Shown: one piece after another, positions 31,501-42,217 of the stretch
Position numbering within the stretch: the stretch's first letter is position 1
Layout of the letters: the number at the start of each line of letters is the position of its first letter
Assembly (NCBI GenBank): GCA_963576475.1
Contig: OY754980.1
Location: 31,868,431-31,932,430 of the forward strand
Direction of reading: 5' to 3'
DNA length: 64,000 nucleotides
Source of the DNA: Molanna angustata
Taxonomy: Eukaryota > Arthropoda > Insecta > Trichoptera > Molannidae
Translations under genes and position numbers: made by a program
Notes under the pieces: generated by a model
Databases searched by the model: none
The model's input: the letters and a program-made list of their open reading frames with translations, nothing else
What the model was told of the DNA's origin: nothing

Positions 31501-32700
31501 TAAAAAAATGTCATCGAATATTATGTATATTGTATAGGTTGACAAAAAATCTCATAGACCGACAAAAATACTAAGAACTCATATATTATGCACATTTTAC
31601 GCAATACCTTTTGAGCAAACGATTTAAAAACATGTTTTATAAATGTGAAATCATAAATCTCCAACATTTCATAGAAGTTGACTGTAAAAATATAATTTTA
31701 ACGAAATGCCATCTGTTGGAATCAATATTTTTTTTGATAAATCCGTTTACTTTTAGTGTTTGATCCATAGATGGCATTTGGAGTGTATTTCCGTTCAGAT
31801 TGTAAAGTTTCCAGATTAGCTTCAGGCTGTTGGTATATATATGAATATGTCTGCCGGACCCAAGGGACACTTCCCTAGTCCTTGCGGTTAAATAAGGTCT
31901 TATTTTCATTTTCCCACACCCCGGCAGCCACAGAAACCCCCTTCCATACCCTGCGTGTAAGTTACGCAACATAACGAGAGTTTGACAACTTTCTAAGTAT
32001 TATAAAACCCTCAGGCGGAAATTATAATCAATGTTTAATTTTTATGTTTCTTCAGACGACTACGCAGCGTTTTTAGTCCTTGAGACATTATTGATGGAAA
32101 AATATACCTACTGTTATTTTCAGACAATTTGGTAAATGTTACTGCTGAAAAACTTTGCGGGGTGTTAACCTCAAAGTAAATGGCTTCATTACAAAATATA
32201 ATGGAAATTATTTAAATTTCCTACCTTATTCAAATTTATTTATTTATAAGAGTCAGCTAACACCTGATTCCAAAATGCTCTCCTTTCTCCTTTTATACCT
32301 ATGAATATTTTTTTATTAATATTTTTATTAATCTTATATTGGTACATCATGTCCTTTTTAAAGGACCATCAATGAAAAAATATACAAACCGATATTTACA
32401 AACAAACAATATCAAAACAGATCACTTTAATTAACTAAATTATTTTGTTTTATCCACGAATATAACACAGGAACTATCCCTTGTATATTGGAGAGCAAAA
32501 ATGACAGAAAAACGTAAGAGAGGGTCCATGGTACAGATTTGTACCTGTAACTTTACCTTCCATTGTCTCCGTTTTAATTTATTTTTTTTTATATTTTAAT
32601 TTTACATTATTTTCAAATCCCTTTTGTATAAAATCTTCGTTTATAATATATAAATAAAAAAACAATAAATTCCTTAAAGCGACGTCAGTTTTATTTTTTA
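31501..32700. other. Unassigned DNA, 1.2 kb
   Basis: A minus ORF of 111 codons (31,972-31,637) covers GC-richer DNA at 31,840-31,960 but I recognise no domain. AAATGCCATCT (31,704) and AGATGGCATTT (31,768) form a small inverted pair. A mutation-scarred repeat is likely but unproved. Confidence 0.35.
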
Positions 32701-32702
32701 TA

Positions 32703-32822
32703 TTAATTTATATTTTTAATAAATAAAAAAAAATGTTTGGAATCAATTCCACTATTTATTCCACTAGTGGAATTGATTCTAAACAAGTGTTTTTATTTTT
32801 ATTTATTAAAAATATAAATTAA
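32703..32822. repeat. Palindromic element, 120 bp
   Basis: TTAATTTATATTTTTAATAA and GGAATCAATTCCACTA on the left mirror CCACTAGTGGAATTGATTC and TTATTAAAAATATAAATTAA on the right, with one arm a few bases longer. Likely a foldback MITE. Confidence 0.75.
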
Positions 32823-33384
32823 TTTAAATGGAATTCCATCAAGAACTGACGATCAAAAAGTTAAATCTTATTATTTTTTATATTTATTTTTCATGTATTT
32901 ACTCCTTGCCGGGATTGAAACGATTAGTATAAGTACTAAAAATAATCGTTCATGGAGATCGTTTATATCCAAAAAAAGTCATTTAGATTCAAAACAATGA
33001 TATTTCATAGTATTTCACCATTATTCTTAGACCGCTGCTAATTTATTTGTGATGTACTACATCGCATTCCTCTTTTATCAGCCTTTTAAAGCCTTTTTCT
33101 GACTTTGTTGCCAAACCTCACTAAATTTTACTCACTACGAATTCTTTCTGAATTGTCTAAACTAAATAAGTCTGTACAAAATTATAAATATTATTGGATA
33201 AGATAATGTATCATTATATCGATCTAATATTCTTAGTTAAATATCTACTGATTAGAATTGTATCACTTTATGTGTTTTAGTCACATGTGTAAGATATAAA
33301 ATTAACGTGCTTCTTAATAAGACAATTGTTTATTTCAATTTATAATAATATTTTTAATAATTTTGTATAAACTAAAAATTTATT

Positions 33385-33560
33385 GAATTTTTGCAAACGG
33401 TTTCGGAACTAACCGTGCCCTTTTCAAGCAAAATTACAATTAACACGGAATGTGACGGAGTGCTTAACAGAAAACTATGGGATTGTTGGTTCGAAGGAGG
33501 TAATTAGGGGCGGTCTTTTTTTATTTTGTAATTACCTCCCCCAACATCCAATCCTGTAGA
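33385..33560. repeat. Penelope-type terminal motif and hairpin
   Basis: GCAAACGGTTTCGGAACTAA and CCGTGCCCTTTTC resemble the terminus listed at 39.5 kb. A hairpin follows: GGGATTGTTGGTTCGAAGGA and GGTAATTA (33,479 on) pair with TAATTACCTCC and CAACATCCAATCC (to 33,556). No ORF. Confidence 0.5.
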
Positions 33561-33714
33561 TTTCTTTTTTGCACAATAAAAAAAATTTACATCCTCAGAT
33601 TATGTTTTATCAATATTCTATAAGTCCTTCTTTATCGTTACGACTTTTATTGAATAGTAAATAACAATATTATAATTGATATTATAATTTATTCAAATTC
33701 ATTTCTCACGCAAA

Positions 33715-33812
33715 TCTCTGGTCTGAAATAACTGGTTAGTTGGAAGAAATTAACATATGGCAATATACTCGTTACTTGCACTTGGTGAAAGAAAGTGTTT
33801 ATTTATTTATTA
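33715..33812 (+). repeat. Eroded LINE tail (family H-like)
   Basis: CTGGTTAGTTGGAAGAAATT and ATATGGCAATA correspond to the conserved tail CTGGTTGGTTGGAAGAAATT with its stem-loop, here with a broken stem, followed by TTTATTTATTTATT. Confidence 0.5.
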
Positions 33813-34585
33813 AGTCGTAACATTATTTTTAATTAATACATTAACTAAATTAGTTAACAATTATGTAAAAGTGTAGGTACGTTAAATTTTTATTAATTGA
33901 AGTGGTAATCATCATAAATCGAACAATACGACATAAAAAGTATAACAATTATTATTATGTGTACTCTTTCTCTCGCATGGCCGGCCAAGTGTGGAGAAAA
34001 GAGACAATAAAAATAATTTAACACCCATTTTAATATTTCATCGTATATACAACATGAAGAATGGCACTTAACACTTTCAGTATCATTCTACGACTAAGTG
34101 TTATATGAGATATTCAGAAACAAAATGGTATAAGTCTTAATTTTTAAGTTGGAGGAAAACTCGCTACTTACGCAGGGTATCAGGATGCGTTTATTATTAT
34201 TTTCTTCTTATTCTTTCCCCTTAGCGGTTTTTACCCGTTTCTATCGGGGTACGCTTTGACCATGATCCTGGAATTGGCGAGTCTGATTAATTATCTAATT
34301 AGTTATTAATCAATTTATATTAGTTATAATTCTCTATTTCTGTTTTAGTTCTATTACTACGTTTTTTTTAAATACTTATTTTACTATATTTTTCTTTAAC
34401 AGTATTTTTTTATTTTAACTTTGTTCTGTTTGTATTTGATGTGTAACATAATGTTAATTTTTCTATTGTTAGATAGTTAATTTTGAATTATTAGATTATT
34501 TTAGTTCTAAATACGTATTTGTTTTGATATCGAAAATTGGCATGTGAAACTATATTTTTTTTTTCATTCTAGTATTATTAATGCA
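33813..34585. other. Unassigned AT-rich DNA
   Basis: A GC-richer strip (34,220-34,290) with TTTTTACCCGTTTCTATCGG looks like a LINE end but is not assignable. No ORF. Confidence 0.35.
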
Positions 34586-34601
34586 ACTCGCTCAAGCGAG
34601 T
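34586..34601. repeat. CTCGC palindrome (site 1)
   Basis: ACTCGCTCAAGCGAGT, a perfect 7-bp stem, preceded by TAATGCA. Similar hairpins occur at 39,420-39,429 and 40,505-40,518, the last also next to GCATTA. Possibly the 3' hairpin of a Helitron-like or other element. Confidence 0.5.
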
Positions 34602-34621
34602 CAAAATGTTGTTAAATATTT

Positions 34622-34869
34622 TTATTTAAATTTATTTATCGTATGGGTTAATCACATACACATCATTACAAAACAAAGTTTAGATACAAAACTAATAATA
34701 GTTAGGACAAGTAGGCTTGCTTGTCAAGGTTTAATGTCAATGTTTAAAATATAATTCATCGCTGAGTTATTCAACAAAAAGAAGTGCTTGAAATCTTCCG
34801 CGTACGCCCTGAGGTCACACTCGGATACAATGTGGTCCATGGTCTGTCTATCCGCCCCGCAGTCGTATC
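34622..34869 (-). pseudogene. LINE C-terminal Cys/His block and 3' end
   Basis: Minus strand: DCGADRQTMDHIVSECDLRA, YAEDFKHFFLLNNSAMNYIL and a stop. The C-G-x-x-x-Q-T-x-x-H-I-x-x-x-C motif ends ORF2 in many insect LINEs of the Jockey/CR1 type. An AAAT-type tail closes it at about 34,622. Confidence 0.75.
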
Positions 34870-35388
34870 TATTTATTAGATTTATTTAAATAAATCTTGC
34901 ATTCAAAATATTTTTGATAAACTATCGTTTTTTAATGATTAAAAAATGAATAAAAATATACTTAAGCCATTATGTTTATTGAAAAGCGTTATGTAAATAT
35001 GGAGCAGTTAAATTTAACACCGCACCCTAATTATTCGCTGTCCACTTTAATTTATACAAAAGCCATGGGACGTGTTTTTACCCCCTTACACCGTATCGTC
35101 ATATCATAACCGTGCAACATTAAATACATATATCTATACTTCATACTTTTTGCTCTCGCTTTTTTTTACGGTATCATTTATCACATTATTTCAAACACCA
35201 ACACTTGATTATGTTGTTCATTTTTCATATGCAGACGATATTTTTTTCCTGGGAATTGTTTTAAGCGAATCGCATTATTCACTCAGACCAGTAGCATTTT
35301 TAACAAAAACTTAATAGGGACATATTGTGCATGTTGGACTTTGACATTTAAACAAAATTCACATAAAACAGAACAACAGAAATCGGTC
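34870..35388. other. Unassigned DNA
   Basis: An 80-codon plus ORF (35,072-35,314) is hydrophobic by composition and unrecognised. Confidence 0.35.
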
Positions 35389-35505
35389 TTCGTGGCTCAG
35401 TTGGTGAGATGTGACTGAGCGAAAGATTCCCAGTAGACACAATTTTTAATTGTGTTTTCAGGCTGGAGCTGTGAGACATCACTATCGTCCTCGGTAGCAT
35501 CGTTT
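35389..35505 (+). mobile_element. SINE family B (copy 2, internally deleted)
   Basis: ATCGGTCTTCGTGGCTCAGT matches the family B head; the B-box segment is lost, and the body resumes with GACACAATTTTTAATTGTGT and GCTGGAGCTGTGAGAC. Confidence 0.7.
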
Positions 35506-35622
35506 CGCTACTTCCACCACCACCCGTACTGCATATGGGGACTATAATCGGCCCCTTCACAGAACGCTAAGTGAACGACAAGAAAAAAAAATCATTGGAT
35601 GAAAAGTAGCTCATGGAACCCT

Positions 35623-36130
35623 CTAGTTTAGCAATCTCGGCACCATAGTGCAAAAGAACAATCGACGAACGTGAATGGAAGATTCACACTCGTGGACTTC
35701 AGATCTTTTTATAAAAGAAACATCAGGGGTATGACCAAGATCTCTGTAAAATAGTAAGGAGCCATAATTATGACAGAACTTCTTATATGCTTTAAAATTG
35801 TTTTTCGAGATCACAAAATCCGCTTGACCAATGGGACCATGAAGAGGCCCACGGACAGCAACGAGGAGCTCAGATCTATAAGAGGACACCATTGGGTGGC
35901 AACAATCCCACAGGAACTGACATGAGGCAGAGGTGGCAATTTTAAATCGGTGAAGATAATTTCCATGTTCTGTGAAAAATTGAAGTCCAAAAGTCGGGGA
36001 CAACCCAGGAAGATTATGGTAGCATCGTTGATCTTACGCGTCTGCAGGCCGCCTCACCAGGTTCGTAATTTGAGAGCCGTCGCGCACCTCATTTACTCGA
36101 GAACTACCACCAGACGGAGAATCATCTTCA
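35623..36130 (-). pseudogene. Jockey/R1-type LINE, RNase H-to-C-terminus region
   Basis: One minus frame, open except for a single stop near 36,040, reads SGGSSRVNEVRDGSQITNLV, then LSPTFGLQFFTEHGNYLHRF, KIATSASCQFLWDCCHPMVS and GPIGQADFVISKNNFKAYKK. The QFxTxHGxxxxYLHRFxxxxxxxCxF pattern is the post-RNase H segment of Jockey/R1-type ORF2. No RT domain is left. GC content is higher than the surroundings. Confidence 0.7.
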
Positions 36131-36215
36131 CGGATCTTTCCACAACCTTAATATTTTGCGAGTTTCGTTTGTTTTGAGTTTAACTAGAATAAATCAGCAT
36201 TGAGTGAGTAATCTG

Positions 36216-36385
36216 TCAGTGTGGAACGGGAACAACAATCACCTGGTTCATAATTGCATATAATTATCAATAAAATTTGTAAACTGCTTGCACTAGAACA
36301 GGATTCCCTAGTTGGTCAGCAGTAATCTACTTCTTATTGTCATTATAAATATTGTGTGATAAAAGGTAAATAAATAATAAATAAT
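36216..36385 (+). repeat. Repeat W (uninterrupted copy)
   Basis: GTGTGGAACGGGAACAACAA, GGTTCATAATTGCATATAAT, CAGGATTCCCTAGTTGG and TTATTGTCATTATAAATATT run without interruption, ending in GTAAATAAATAATAAAT. It is the intact counterpart of the locus at 23.3-23.9 kb. Confidence 0.8.
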
Positions 36386-36639
36386 TATAGACTCAGATCA
36401 TTAGTATCCGTGGTGAGTAGGTAGGATTACTAAGATTTAGTAAAACATGAAGAATCATGAGCCATACCCAAAAGATCCATAAGAATCAACGACATAACTA
36501 CAAATACATGGAACAGTTACCTATACAACATCAGATCAAATATACCTATTTGGAAAGTTCTCACCCTGCAGCCATTTTTTTCACCTCTTTCCTAAAGGTA
36601 GTAGGTTTTCATTTTACACTTACATTCAATGGCAAAATA
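36386..36639. other. Unassigned DNA
   Basis: A 68-codon plus ORF (36,457-36,663) has no known motif. Confidence 0.3.
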
Positions 36640-37095
36640 TTGAATTTATATTATGGAATATGATACCACTAGAACATCGCAGGAGTCACACTGATGGATT
36701 CACAACATAGATATACGACAGATCTGTGAAGTTAAGGATATCACCAGATGGTGCAGGAGCTAAAAATGATTCTGGCGGGACCACGTGTCGAGAATGGAAA
36801 CAACCCCCTTAGACATCGTGTCATTTAGGTAAAAAAAAAGAAACAAAAAAAGATAACTCTATGTATGGAAGTGGCAGTTGCCTGTCGCGTGACAACTGTC
36901 ACTTCCATACATTGATATGTATTTTCTTTTATTTTCATCGCTATACTTGACACGTTGACGTTGGCACCCAGGTTAACCAAAGTTGTCTTCCAACATATTA
37001 ATTTTGGCAATCGACTACGAGGATGTCTGCCTATGAGATGGAGAAAAGGCTGAAGCTCGGCATCAAAGGAGGGCATGAGAAAATAAGTTTTCATA
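36640..37095 (+). pseudogene. RTE-like LINE relic split by a small MITE
   Basis: ITRWCRS, then FWRDHVSRMETTPLDIV before the interruption and RGCLPMRWRKG after it recall the K-W-x-W-x-x-H-V-x-R-M ... G-R-P-x-x-R-W-x-D order of RTE-like C-termini. The intervening 36,830-37,000 carries a hairpin. Heavily decayed. Confidence 0.45.
36861..36912. repeat. 20-bp stem hairpin
   Basis: ATGTATGGAAGTGGCAGTTG pairs with CAACTGTCACTTCCATACAT (one G-U type mismatch) around a 12-base loop. Looks like the core of a small foldback MITE inserted in the LINE relic. Confidence 0.8.
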
Positions 37096-37515
37096 AACCT
37101 ACTACAAGGAGTAGAAAAAATATAGTTAAGAATAAAATATCAATTTTGAAACATCCCAAAGGTTATTACGTAATAATATACATAATCTGGACATCGATTT
37201 CATGAGTGGTGCATACCTTTCTGTACGAGACTCGCTCTAATAATTCCATAGCGGAAACGTAACCCCAATTATTCATGCGATTACACCTCCGACTGTGTCT
37301 ATTTGTCATTGTGATTGTTGGAGCCCTGAAGTGTATGGACCCCTACACTCCCCAGCATCCCAACTACGAACATTATATTCCAACATCACACCACCCTTCT
37401 TGACACGTTCAAAGTATAAATTTTGTCTGTAATTAAAATATAAAAATGATTGTTTCATCTATGGAAACATTTTTTTTTTTATTTTTGCACATCTTTTTGG
37501 GCAAAAAATATATTA
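37096..37515. other. Unassigned DNA
   Basis: No ORF of interest and no repeat match. Confidence 0.35.
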
Positions 37516-37517
37516 TA

Positions 37518-37577
37518 CCTGTTAATTTAACACGCACCCAATATTTATAGTCTAATAGATCCAGACTAAAAACGCAA
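37518..37577 (-). mobile_element. SINE family B fragment (3' body)
   Basis: TTAATTTAACACGCACCCAA and TAGATCCAGACTAAAAACGC match the body of the 19.2-kb copy (minus). It stops at the TAA array that hosts the Dong-like element. Confidence 0.7.
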
Positions 37578-37612
37578 TTAATAATAATAATGATAATAAT
37601 AACAATAATAAA
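37578..37612. repeat. (TAA)n target array, left side
   Basis: AATAATAATAATGATAATAA and related units directly before the R4/Dong-like copy; the array resumes at 38,144-38,160. Confidence 0.85.
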
Positions 37613-38143
37613 AAAGTGGTATCAATACACACCCCCAGCTGTAACAGAAAATGATAACTACAAACTATACTGGAATAGAGACATAATCACAGACAGAACA
37701 AACCTACATAACCGACCAGACATTACATTAATCGACAAAATACATAAACACACATATCTAATAGAAATATCGATACCAAATACAGCAAATCTACAAAAGA
37801 AACATTTAGAAAAAATAGATAAATACATACCTTTAGCAGAACAGATAAAATCACAGTGGAAACAAGAAAAAGTAACAATAGTCCCAATAATATTATCGTC
37901 TACAGGCATCATACCAAAAACTCTCCAAAAAAATATAGACATACTAAAGTTACCCCCATACGTAATCACCAACATACAAAAAACTACAATTATCAACACA
38001 TGCACAATAGTTAGAAAATTTCTACAGGTACCACTTTAAAAAACTACACACAACCACACAGACACACAAACACATAGCCTCACAACTTGAGTACGCTCCG
38101 TTGTGAAGGAAATTACCGGATCATAACCGAGATCAATCTACGT
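37613..38143 (+). mobile_element. R4/Dong-like retrotransposon, 5'-truncated (copy 2)
   Basis: Same 3' end as copy 1 (13.1-13.8 kb, opposite strand), but truncated further in. Apart from the 5' edge I find only a single base difference in the aligned part, a silent ACT/ACA threonine codon near 37,999. Flanked by TAA arrays on both sides. Confidence 0.9.
37615..38039 (+). CDS. R2-group endonuclease domain, partial (copy 2)
   Basis: Open for about 141 codons to TAA 38,037-38,039. Begins KWYQYTPPAVTENDNYKLYW and so lacks the CCHC knuckle of copy 1, but keeps the putative active site RPDITLIDKIHKHTYLIEIS and the tail IVPIILSSTGIIPKTLQ. The protein is the same as the corresponding part of copy 1. 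It has no start codon of its own beyond one inside the TAA array, so it is not expected to make protein. Confidence 0.85.
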
Positions 38144-38160
38144 ATAATAACAATAATAAT

Positions 38161-39100
38161 GGTGCAAATAAAACAATAAAACCATTTTAACTGACCGGTC
38201 AATTCAACATAACAGACCCGATATACTAATTCATGATAAAATTAAAAAATTAACATACATTTGCGACGTGGCTATTTGAAATTCTAGTAACAAGGCAGTC
38301 TTCAGAAATATACAGAAGGTGTCTGAGGTCCACGCATATTCCACTTTAAAAGGCCCGTTCACACTGAAACCGCGATCATAGAAAGCCGCCTTATTGACTC
38401 TATCCAATTCTTTTAAACAATTGGTACTCTGTGATCCAGATGATGATAATATACATAAGCTACCTTTCTGATGGAACATTCTTTTGACACTGTTCTTGAA
38501 TGTAGTGTTAAGCCAAGACGTTCAGAATCTTAAAAACCGTCAGACATACCCTATAGCCTACTCGTTCTGAACATTTCATCCAGTTCATTTCGTTAATAAG
38601 AGGTGATATCTGACATACATATTTTATCAGATCTATAAATAAACCTCGCACCTGCGTTGAAAACTATTATTAACAACTGTGTCACCGACGGAAATCGAAC
38701 TCGGGACCTTCAGCTCAGCAGTCAGATATATTTTTTTTAAATTTCTGTGTACTTTCATCAAATAAGATAAAGTGAAATAAATTTTTCTGTTTGCCTGTAA
38801 TTAGTGTTGTTCTACTGCAAGCAGATATTATGTAGGTAGGCATCTGACCCCATTGTTGTATAAACACATAGAACCGACTGAAATTTAGTCAGATATGATG
38901 CCATCATTGGCGATAATTTAAGTGTTGACATTGGTAATATAACATGGTACCATACCTCATCATAGCCTCGCCACACTAGACGTTGCATAGCACTGTCCCT
39001 CATATATTCCCCAAACATCGGTTTGGCAACAATAACTTTTTGTTGAAAAATAATATTTCGCATTCCAAAAAGCCTATTATTAACATAATTATTTAAAACT
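38161..39100. other. Unassigned DNA with two protein-like ORFs
   Basis: Minus ORFs 38,479-38,231 (82 codons) and 39,063-38,812 (83 codons) look less compositionally biased than most in the window. The second includes KPMFGEYMRDSAMQRLVW. I do not recognise either; relics of a transposable-element protein are possible. Confidence 0.3.
38672..38730 (-). mobile_element. SINE family B fragment (head)
   Basis: AACTGTGTCACCGACGGAAA, TCGAACTCGGGACCTTCAGC and TCAGCAGTCAGAT match the B-box side of the family B head on the minus strand. Confidence 0.65.
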
Positions 39101-39104
39101 GATG

Positions 39105-39350
39105 TAAGACGAGTGTCTGGAGGCAGTTGAATTCGGTCTGCCCAGGATAGGAAGCCGTCGATCCCTGAACGAAGGAGGGCTAGCGAATAAGATGTCTAAA
39201 AAATACCCTAAAACCCTAAAAAATGCCCCATACACAAGTGTCCGCACTTCTAATGGGGCAATACCTTTGAATTGTTGTTGTTGTTGTATTGTATTATTGT
39301 TATTCTGTAATGTTTATGTTGATTTAAATAAATAAATAAATAATAAAAAT
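39105..39350 (+). pseudogene. RTE-like LINE 3' terminus
   Basis: TCTGGAGGCAGTTGAATTCG and GTCTGCCCAGGATAGGAAGC correspond to the A-G-G-x-W ... A-Q-D-R closing motif. The UTR contains TGTTGTTGTTGTTG and ends in AAATAAATAAATAATAAAAA. Confidence 0.55.
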
Positions 39351-39524
39351 AAAAAATGTAATACCATTTTTCGATATATCAAAATGTATACAACACAATA
39401 TATATTAAAATACATCTTGCTCGCGCGAGTAGCAATAATCACATACTAGCCTAACCAATCATATTATAATGTATTAAACTACATTTATTTAAAATTACTT
39501 TGTATTTAGTACATTATTTGCTGA

Positions 39525-39672
39525 AACTATGCGACCAGTTTCGGAACTAACCGTTCCCTTGTCGGGCTAATTTTACTGAGTAAATTGAAAAAAAGCTTTC
39601 AAGTAAGCTAGTTTGAAATTAGCCTGATGAGGGAATGGTTTGTAACGAAACCGGTCGCGTAGTTTCAGTAAA
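39525..39672. repeat. Penelope-type terminal inverted pair
   Basis: GCGACCAGTTTCGGAACTAA, CCGTTCCCTTGTCGGGCTAA at 39,530-39,570 are mirrored by TTAGCCTGATGAGGGAATGG, GTAACGAAACCGGTCGCG at 39,618-39,660. The phrase CTGATGAGGGAA ... GAAACCGGTCG is common at ends of Penelope-like elements; family membership is inferred. Confidence 0.55.
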
Positions 39673-39737
39673 TACCTAATTTGGTTTATACAAAGTTAAT
39701 ATTTAAAATACATTCCGAGTTTGTTTTTTACCTTGTT

Positions 39738-40342
39738 ATCGAAAGAAGAGTTATGGCAGGAAACAGAGTGAATGGAGCACTTAGACCAATTATGAATGAC
39801 CGCAACATATCAAAGGATGCCAAAGTTGCCATTCATAACGCCATCGTAGTGCCAACCTTGACGTATGCAAGTGAAACCTGGACATGGCAGAAGACGCATG
39901 AAAGCAGAATAAATGCAGTTGAAATGAGATCGTTAAGAAGAATTTTATTTGCAATAGAACGATGTATGACAGGGTAAGAAATGAGGACATAAGGAAAGAA
40001 TGTAAGTTGAAGAAAGATGTCATTACTAGAATGAAGGTGAACACATTGAGATGGTTTGGTCACATGGGGAGAATGAATGAGGAGCGCCTGACGAAGAAAA
40101 TATACAGAGCGGAAAGGAATGGAATGAGAGGTCGGGGACGCCCAAGAAAGGGATGGAACGACCATGTGAACGATATTCTGAAAGACGGAAATGTTAGAAG
40201 TGTGAGCAACAGACGAACATGTATGAGACGATGCATGAATGTGGACGAGGCGAGAAATGCGTGCCAGGATAGAAAAATATGGCGTTTGGTTCTCTCTGCC
40301 TACCCCGCAAGGGACATGGCATGATGGTATGTATGTATGTAC
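39738..40342 (+). pseudogene. RTE-clade LINE C-terminus, copy C
   Basis: Starts inside IERRVMAGNRVNGALRPIMN and continues to SETWTWQKTHES and NAVEMRSLRRI, then a 4-base insertion near 39,944 shifts the frame. The rest is open as a second ORF (39,962-40,324): MYDRVRNEDIRKECKLKKDV, LRWFGHMGRMNEERLTKKIY, RGRGRPRKGWNDHV, NRRTCMRRCMNVDEARNACQ, WRLVLSAYPARDMA and the TGA stop. A TATG tail follows. One frameshift separates it from an intact C-terminus. Confidence 0.9.
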
Positions 40343-40452
40343 TTAATATTTTGTAGGAACATATTCGATAAACAATTGTATTTTAATTGTGCAAGCATTT
40401 TAAATTAATTAATTAAAATAAAATAAAACATGATGGTATGTATGTATGTATG
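40343..40452 (+). repeat. Flank shared with copy A, then a second RTE tail
   Basis: 40,343-40,431 nearly repeats 943-1,031. Directly after the A-rich end comes CATGATGGTATGTATGTATG, another RTE-type tail without coding sequence. Confidence 0.75.
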
Positions 40453-40504
40453 TTAATGTAGGTAGATAATACAAAGTTAATAATTCGTAGGTATGTTTTG
40501 GCGG

Positions 40505-40518
40505 CTCGCGTAAGCGAG
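40505..40518. repeat. CTCGC palindrome (site 3)
   Basis: CTCGCGTAAGCGAG followed by TTGCATTAG. Same stem and similar context as 34,586-34,601. Confidence 0.45.
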
Positions 40519-40539
40519 TTGCATTAGATATTGTGTTTT

Positions 40540-41240
40540 AATATTCATATTGCATATAAGAAAGATATATATGTTAATGCAATAAAACTTATAGCTATAA
40601 AATATTTGCGTTTGAAGTCTACTGCGCACTGCGCATGCCTGAAGAGCCGAATAATGATAGAGTGACAGCGCTGAACAACGTCTAGTCCTCGCCTCGCCTC
40701 ACTCCAATACCGTTGACAATAATGCTCGCTCCATGGTGCAGTCACGCTGTAAATTGTCAGATTATCATCTATCTAACTACAAAGGTAGGTACATAGAATG
40801 CGAGGAGAGAGGTGCCTTCATCCCCTGGTGATAGAGGGCGGGCCACAGACCCCCAACCCTCGCTAAGCTATGATTTATGATAAACATCATCCAACATTGT
40901 AATGGATGAAGGTATCGGCTGATTCATGAGTTGAAAATTAACCCAGATACAGGTACAATACATACATATATACATACTACGGTAGTGGTACGTAAATTCG
41001 TATTTTAGACCAAATTGAAATTTTGATGAATCAAAATGTATATTTTAGGTAGGTACTTACCATTTAATTCTAATATTCACTAGCAACTTTCTGCTTTATT
41101 TTTGACTGACAGTAGGTTTACTAAATATATTTCTTCTTCTTCTTCATATGTGGTGTCTCCGACGTTGGCGATCACTAAGTGATTTCTGTATTACACAAAT
41201 ACTCAAAATTTCATTACTGCAGAATCAGGTTTTTGCTATA
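40540..41240. other. Unassigned DNA with GC-richer strip
   Basis: 40,620-40,760 and 40,800-40,870 are GC-richer than the surroundings; GCGCACTGCGCATGCC at 40,623-40,640 recalls NRF-1-like sites, but no gene starts nearby that I can see. Confidence 0.3.
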
Positions 41241-41242
41241 CT

Positions 41243-41570
41243 AGTTGCATGTAACACATGAGATCCAACTGTCGATAGCGATAGTACGTATAGTTGAAGA
41301 ATAAGTACCAAACTATAAACCCATAAATACAAATTATTTAATATTTTAAGATATTTGGTTTTCTTCTTAGATTATTGTGTGTAGCTATTGCCATACAAAT
41401 TGTATGAAGCAATGTCGTCACTAAATTCATTTTTTATAAAAATTGTTAAAAAAATTTGAGATGTGATTATACAATGTTAATATTTTTTATAGAAAATTAA
41501 ATTATCTAGTTGAGGTGTTTCGGCTTTTTTCGATATTTAAAAAAAATGGAAATATAGGCAGTTAAACTCA
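41243..41570 (+). repeat. Dispersed repeat X (contiguous copy), left and middle
   Basis: Carries in one piece what is split at 12.6-14.0 kb: GTTGCATGTAACACA, ACCAAACTATAAAC, GGTTTTCTTCTTAGATTATT, GCCATACAAATTGTATGAAG. This copy is in turn broken further on, resuming at 42,218. Confidence 0.75.
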
Positions 41571-41680
41571 TAAATTTATCATAAAAAACATATTTTACTT
41601 AATGAAAAATGTTTGAGAAACCCTGGAATTATTTTAAAAAAACTTATTTGAGATTTTGTATTTGTCCATGTTTATACCAA

Positions 41681-41812
41681 TTGTATGAGACGATGTATGG
41701 ACGTGAATGAAGCGAGGAATGTGTGCCAAGAGAGAGGAGTCTGGCGTTCGGTTCTCTCTGCCTACCCCAAATAGGGAAATGGCGTGATGGTATAGTATGG
41801 TATGGTATACCT
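41681..41812 (+). pseudogene. RTE 3'-terminal fragment
   Basis: TTGTATGAGACGATGTATGG, GAAGCGAGGAATGTGTGCCA, GGCGTTCGGTTCTCTCTGCC and GGCGTGATGGTATAGTATGG. About 130 bases of the terminus, ending in a TATGG-type tail. Confidence 0.8.
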
Positions 41813-42002
41813 ATTTTCAGCGTTCTAGCTTCTATGGTTTCTGAGATATATGGAAAAATAAATCAAAATTTCAAACATTGATAACCCCTGATTGGAACAA
41901 AAATTTACACTTCTGAGTATAAAAATTTTGTAGGCCTATAACTGTTAATATATTCTGAAATTTTGGGCTCTGTAAATTGAGCGGATCAAAAGTTAAAAGG
42001 GG

Positions 42003-42158
<156 letters not shown>

Positions 42159-42217
42159 GAAATATTCTACTCCGAATTCTGAGTAAATCCGTGTATGGAA
42201 CATATATATGCTGCTAA

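Noticed and set aside
31637..31972. 111-codon minus ORF as a host gene
   Set aside because: No recognisable domain and no start context; part of a GC-richer patch that may be an unidentified repeat.
40620..40760. Promoter with NRF-1-like GCGCA motifs
   Set aside because: Only a short motif resemblance; the ATG on the minus strand in good context opens a frame with no recognisable protein.
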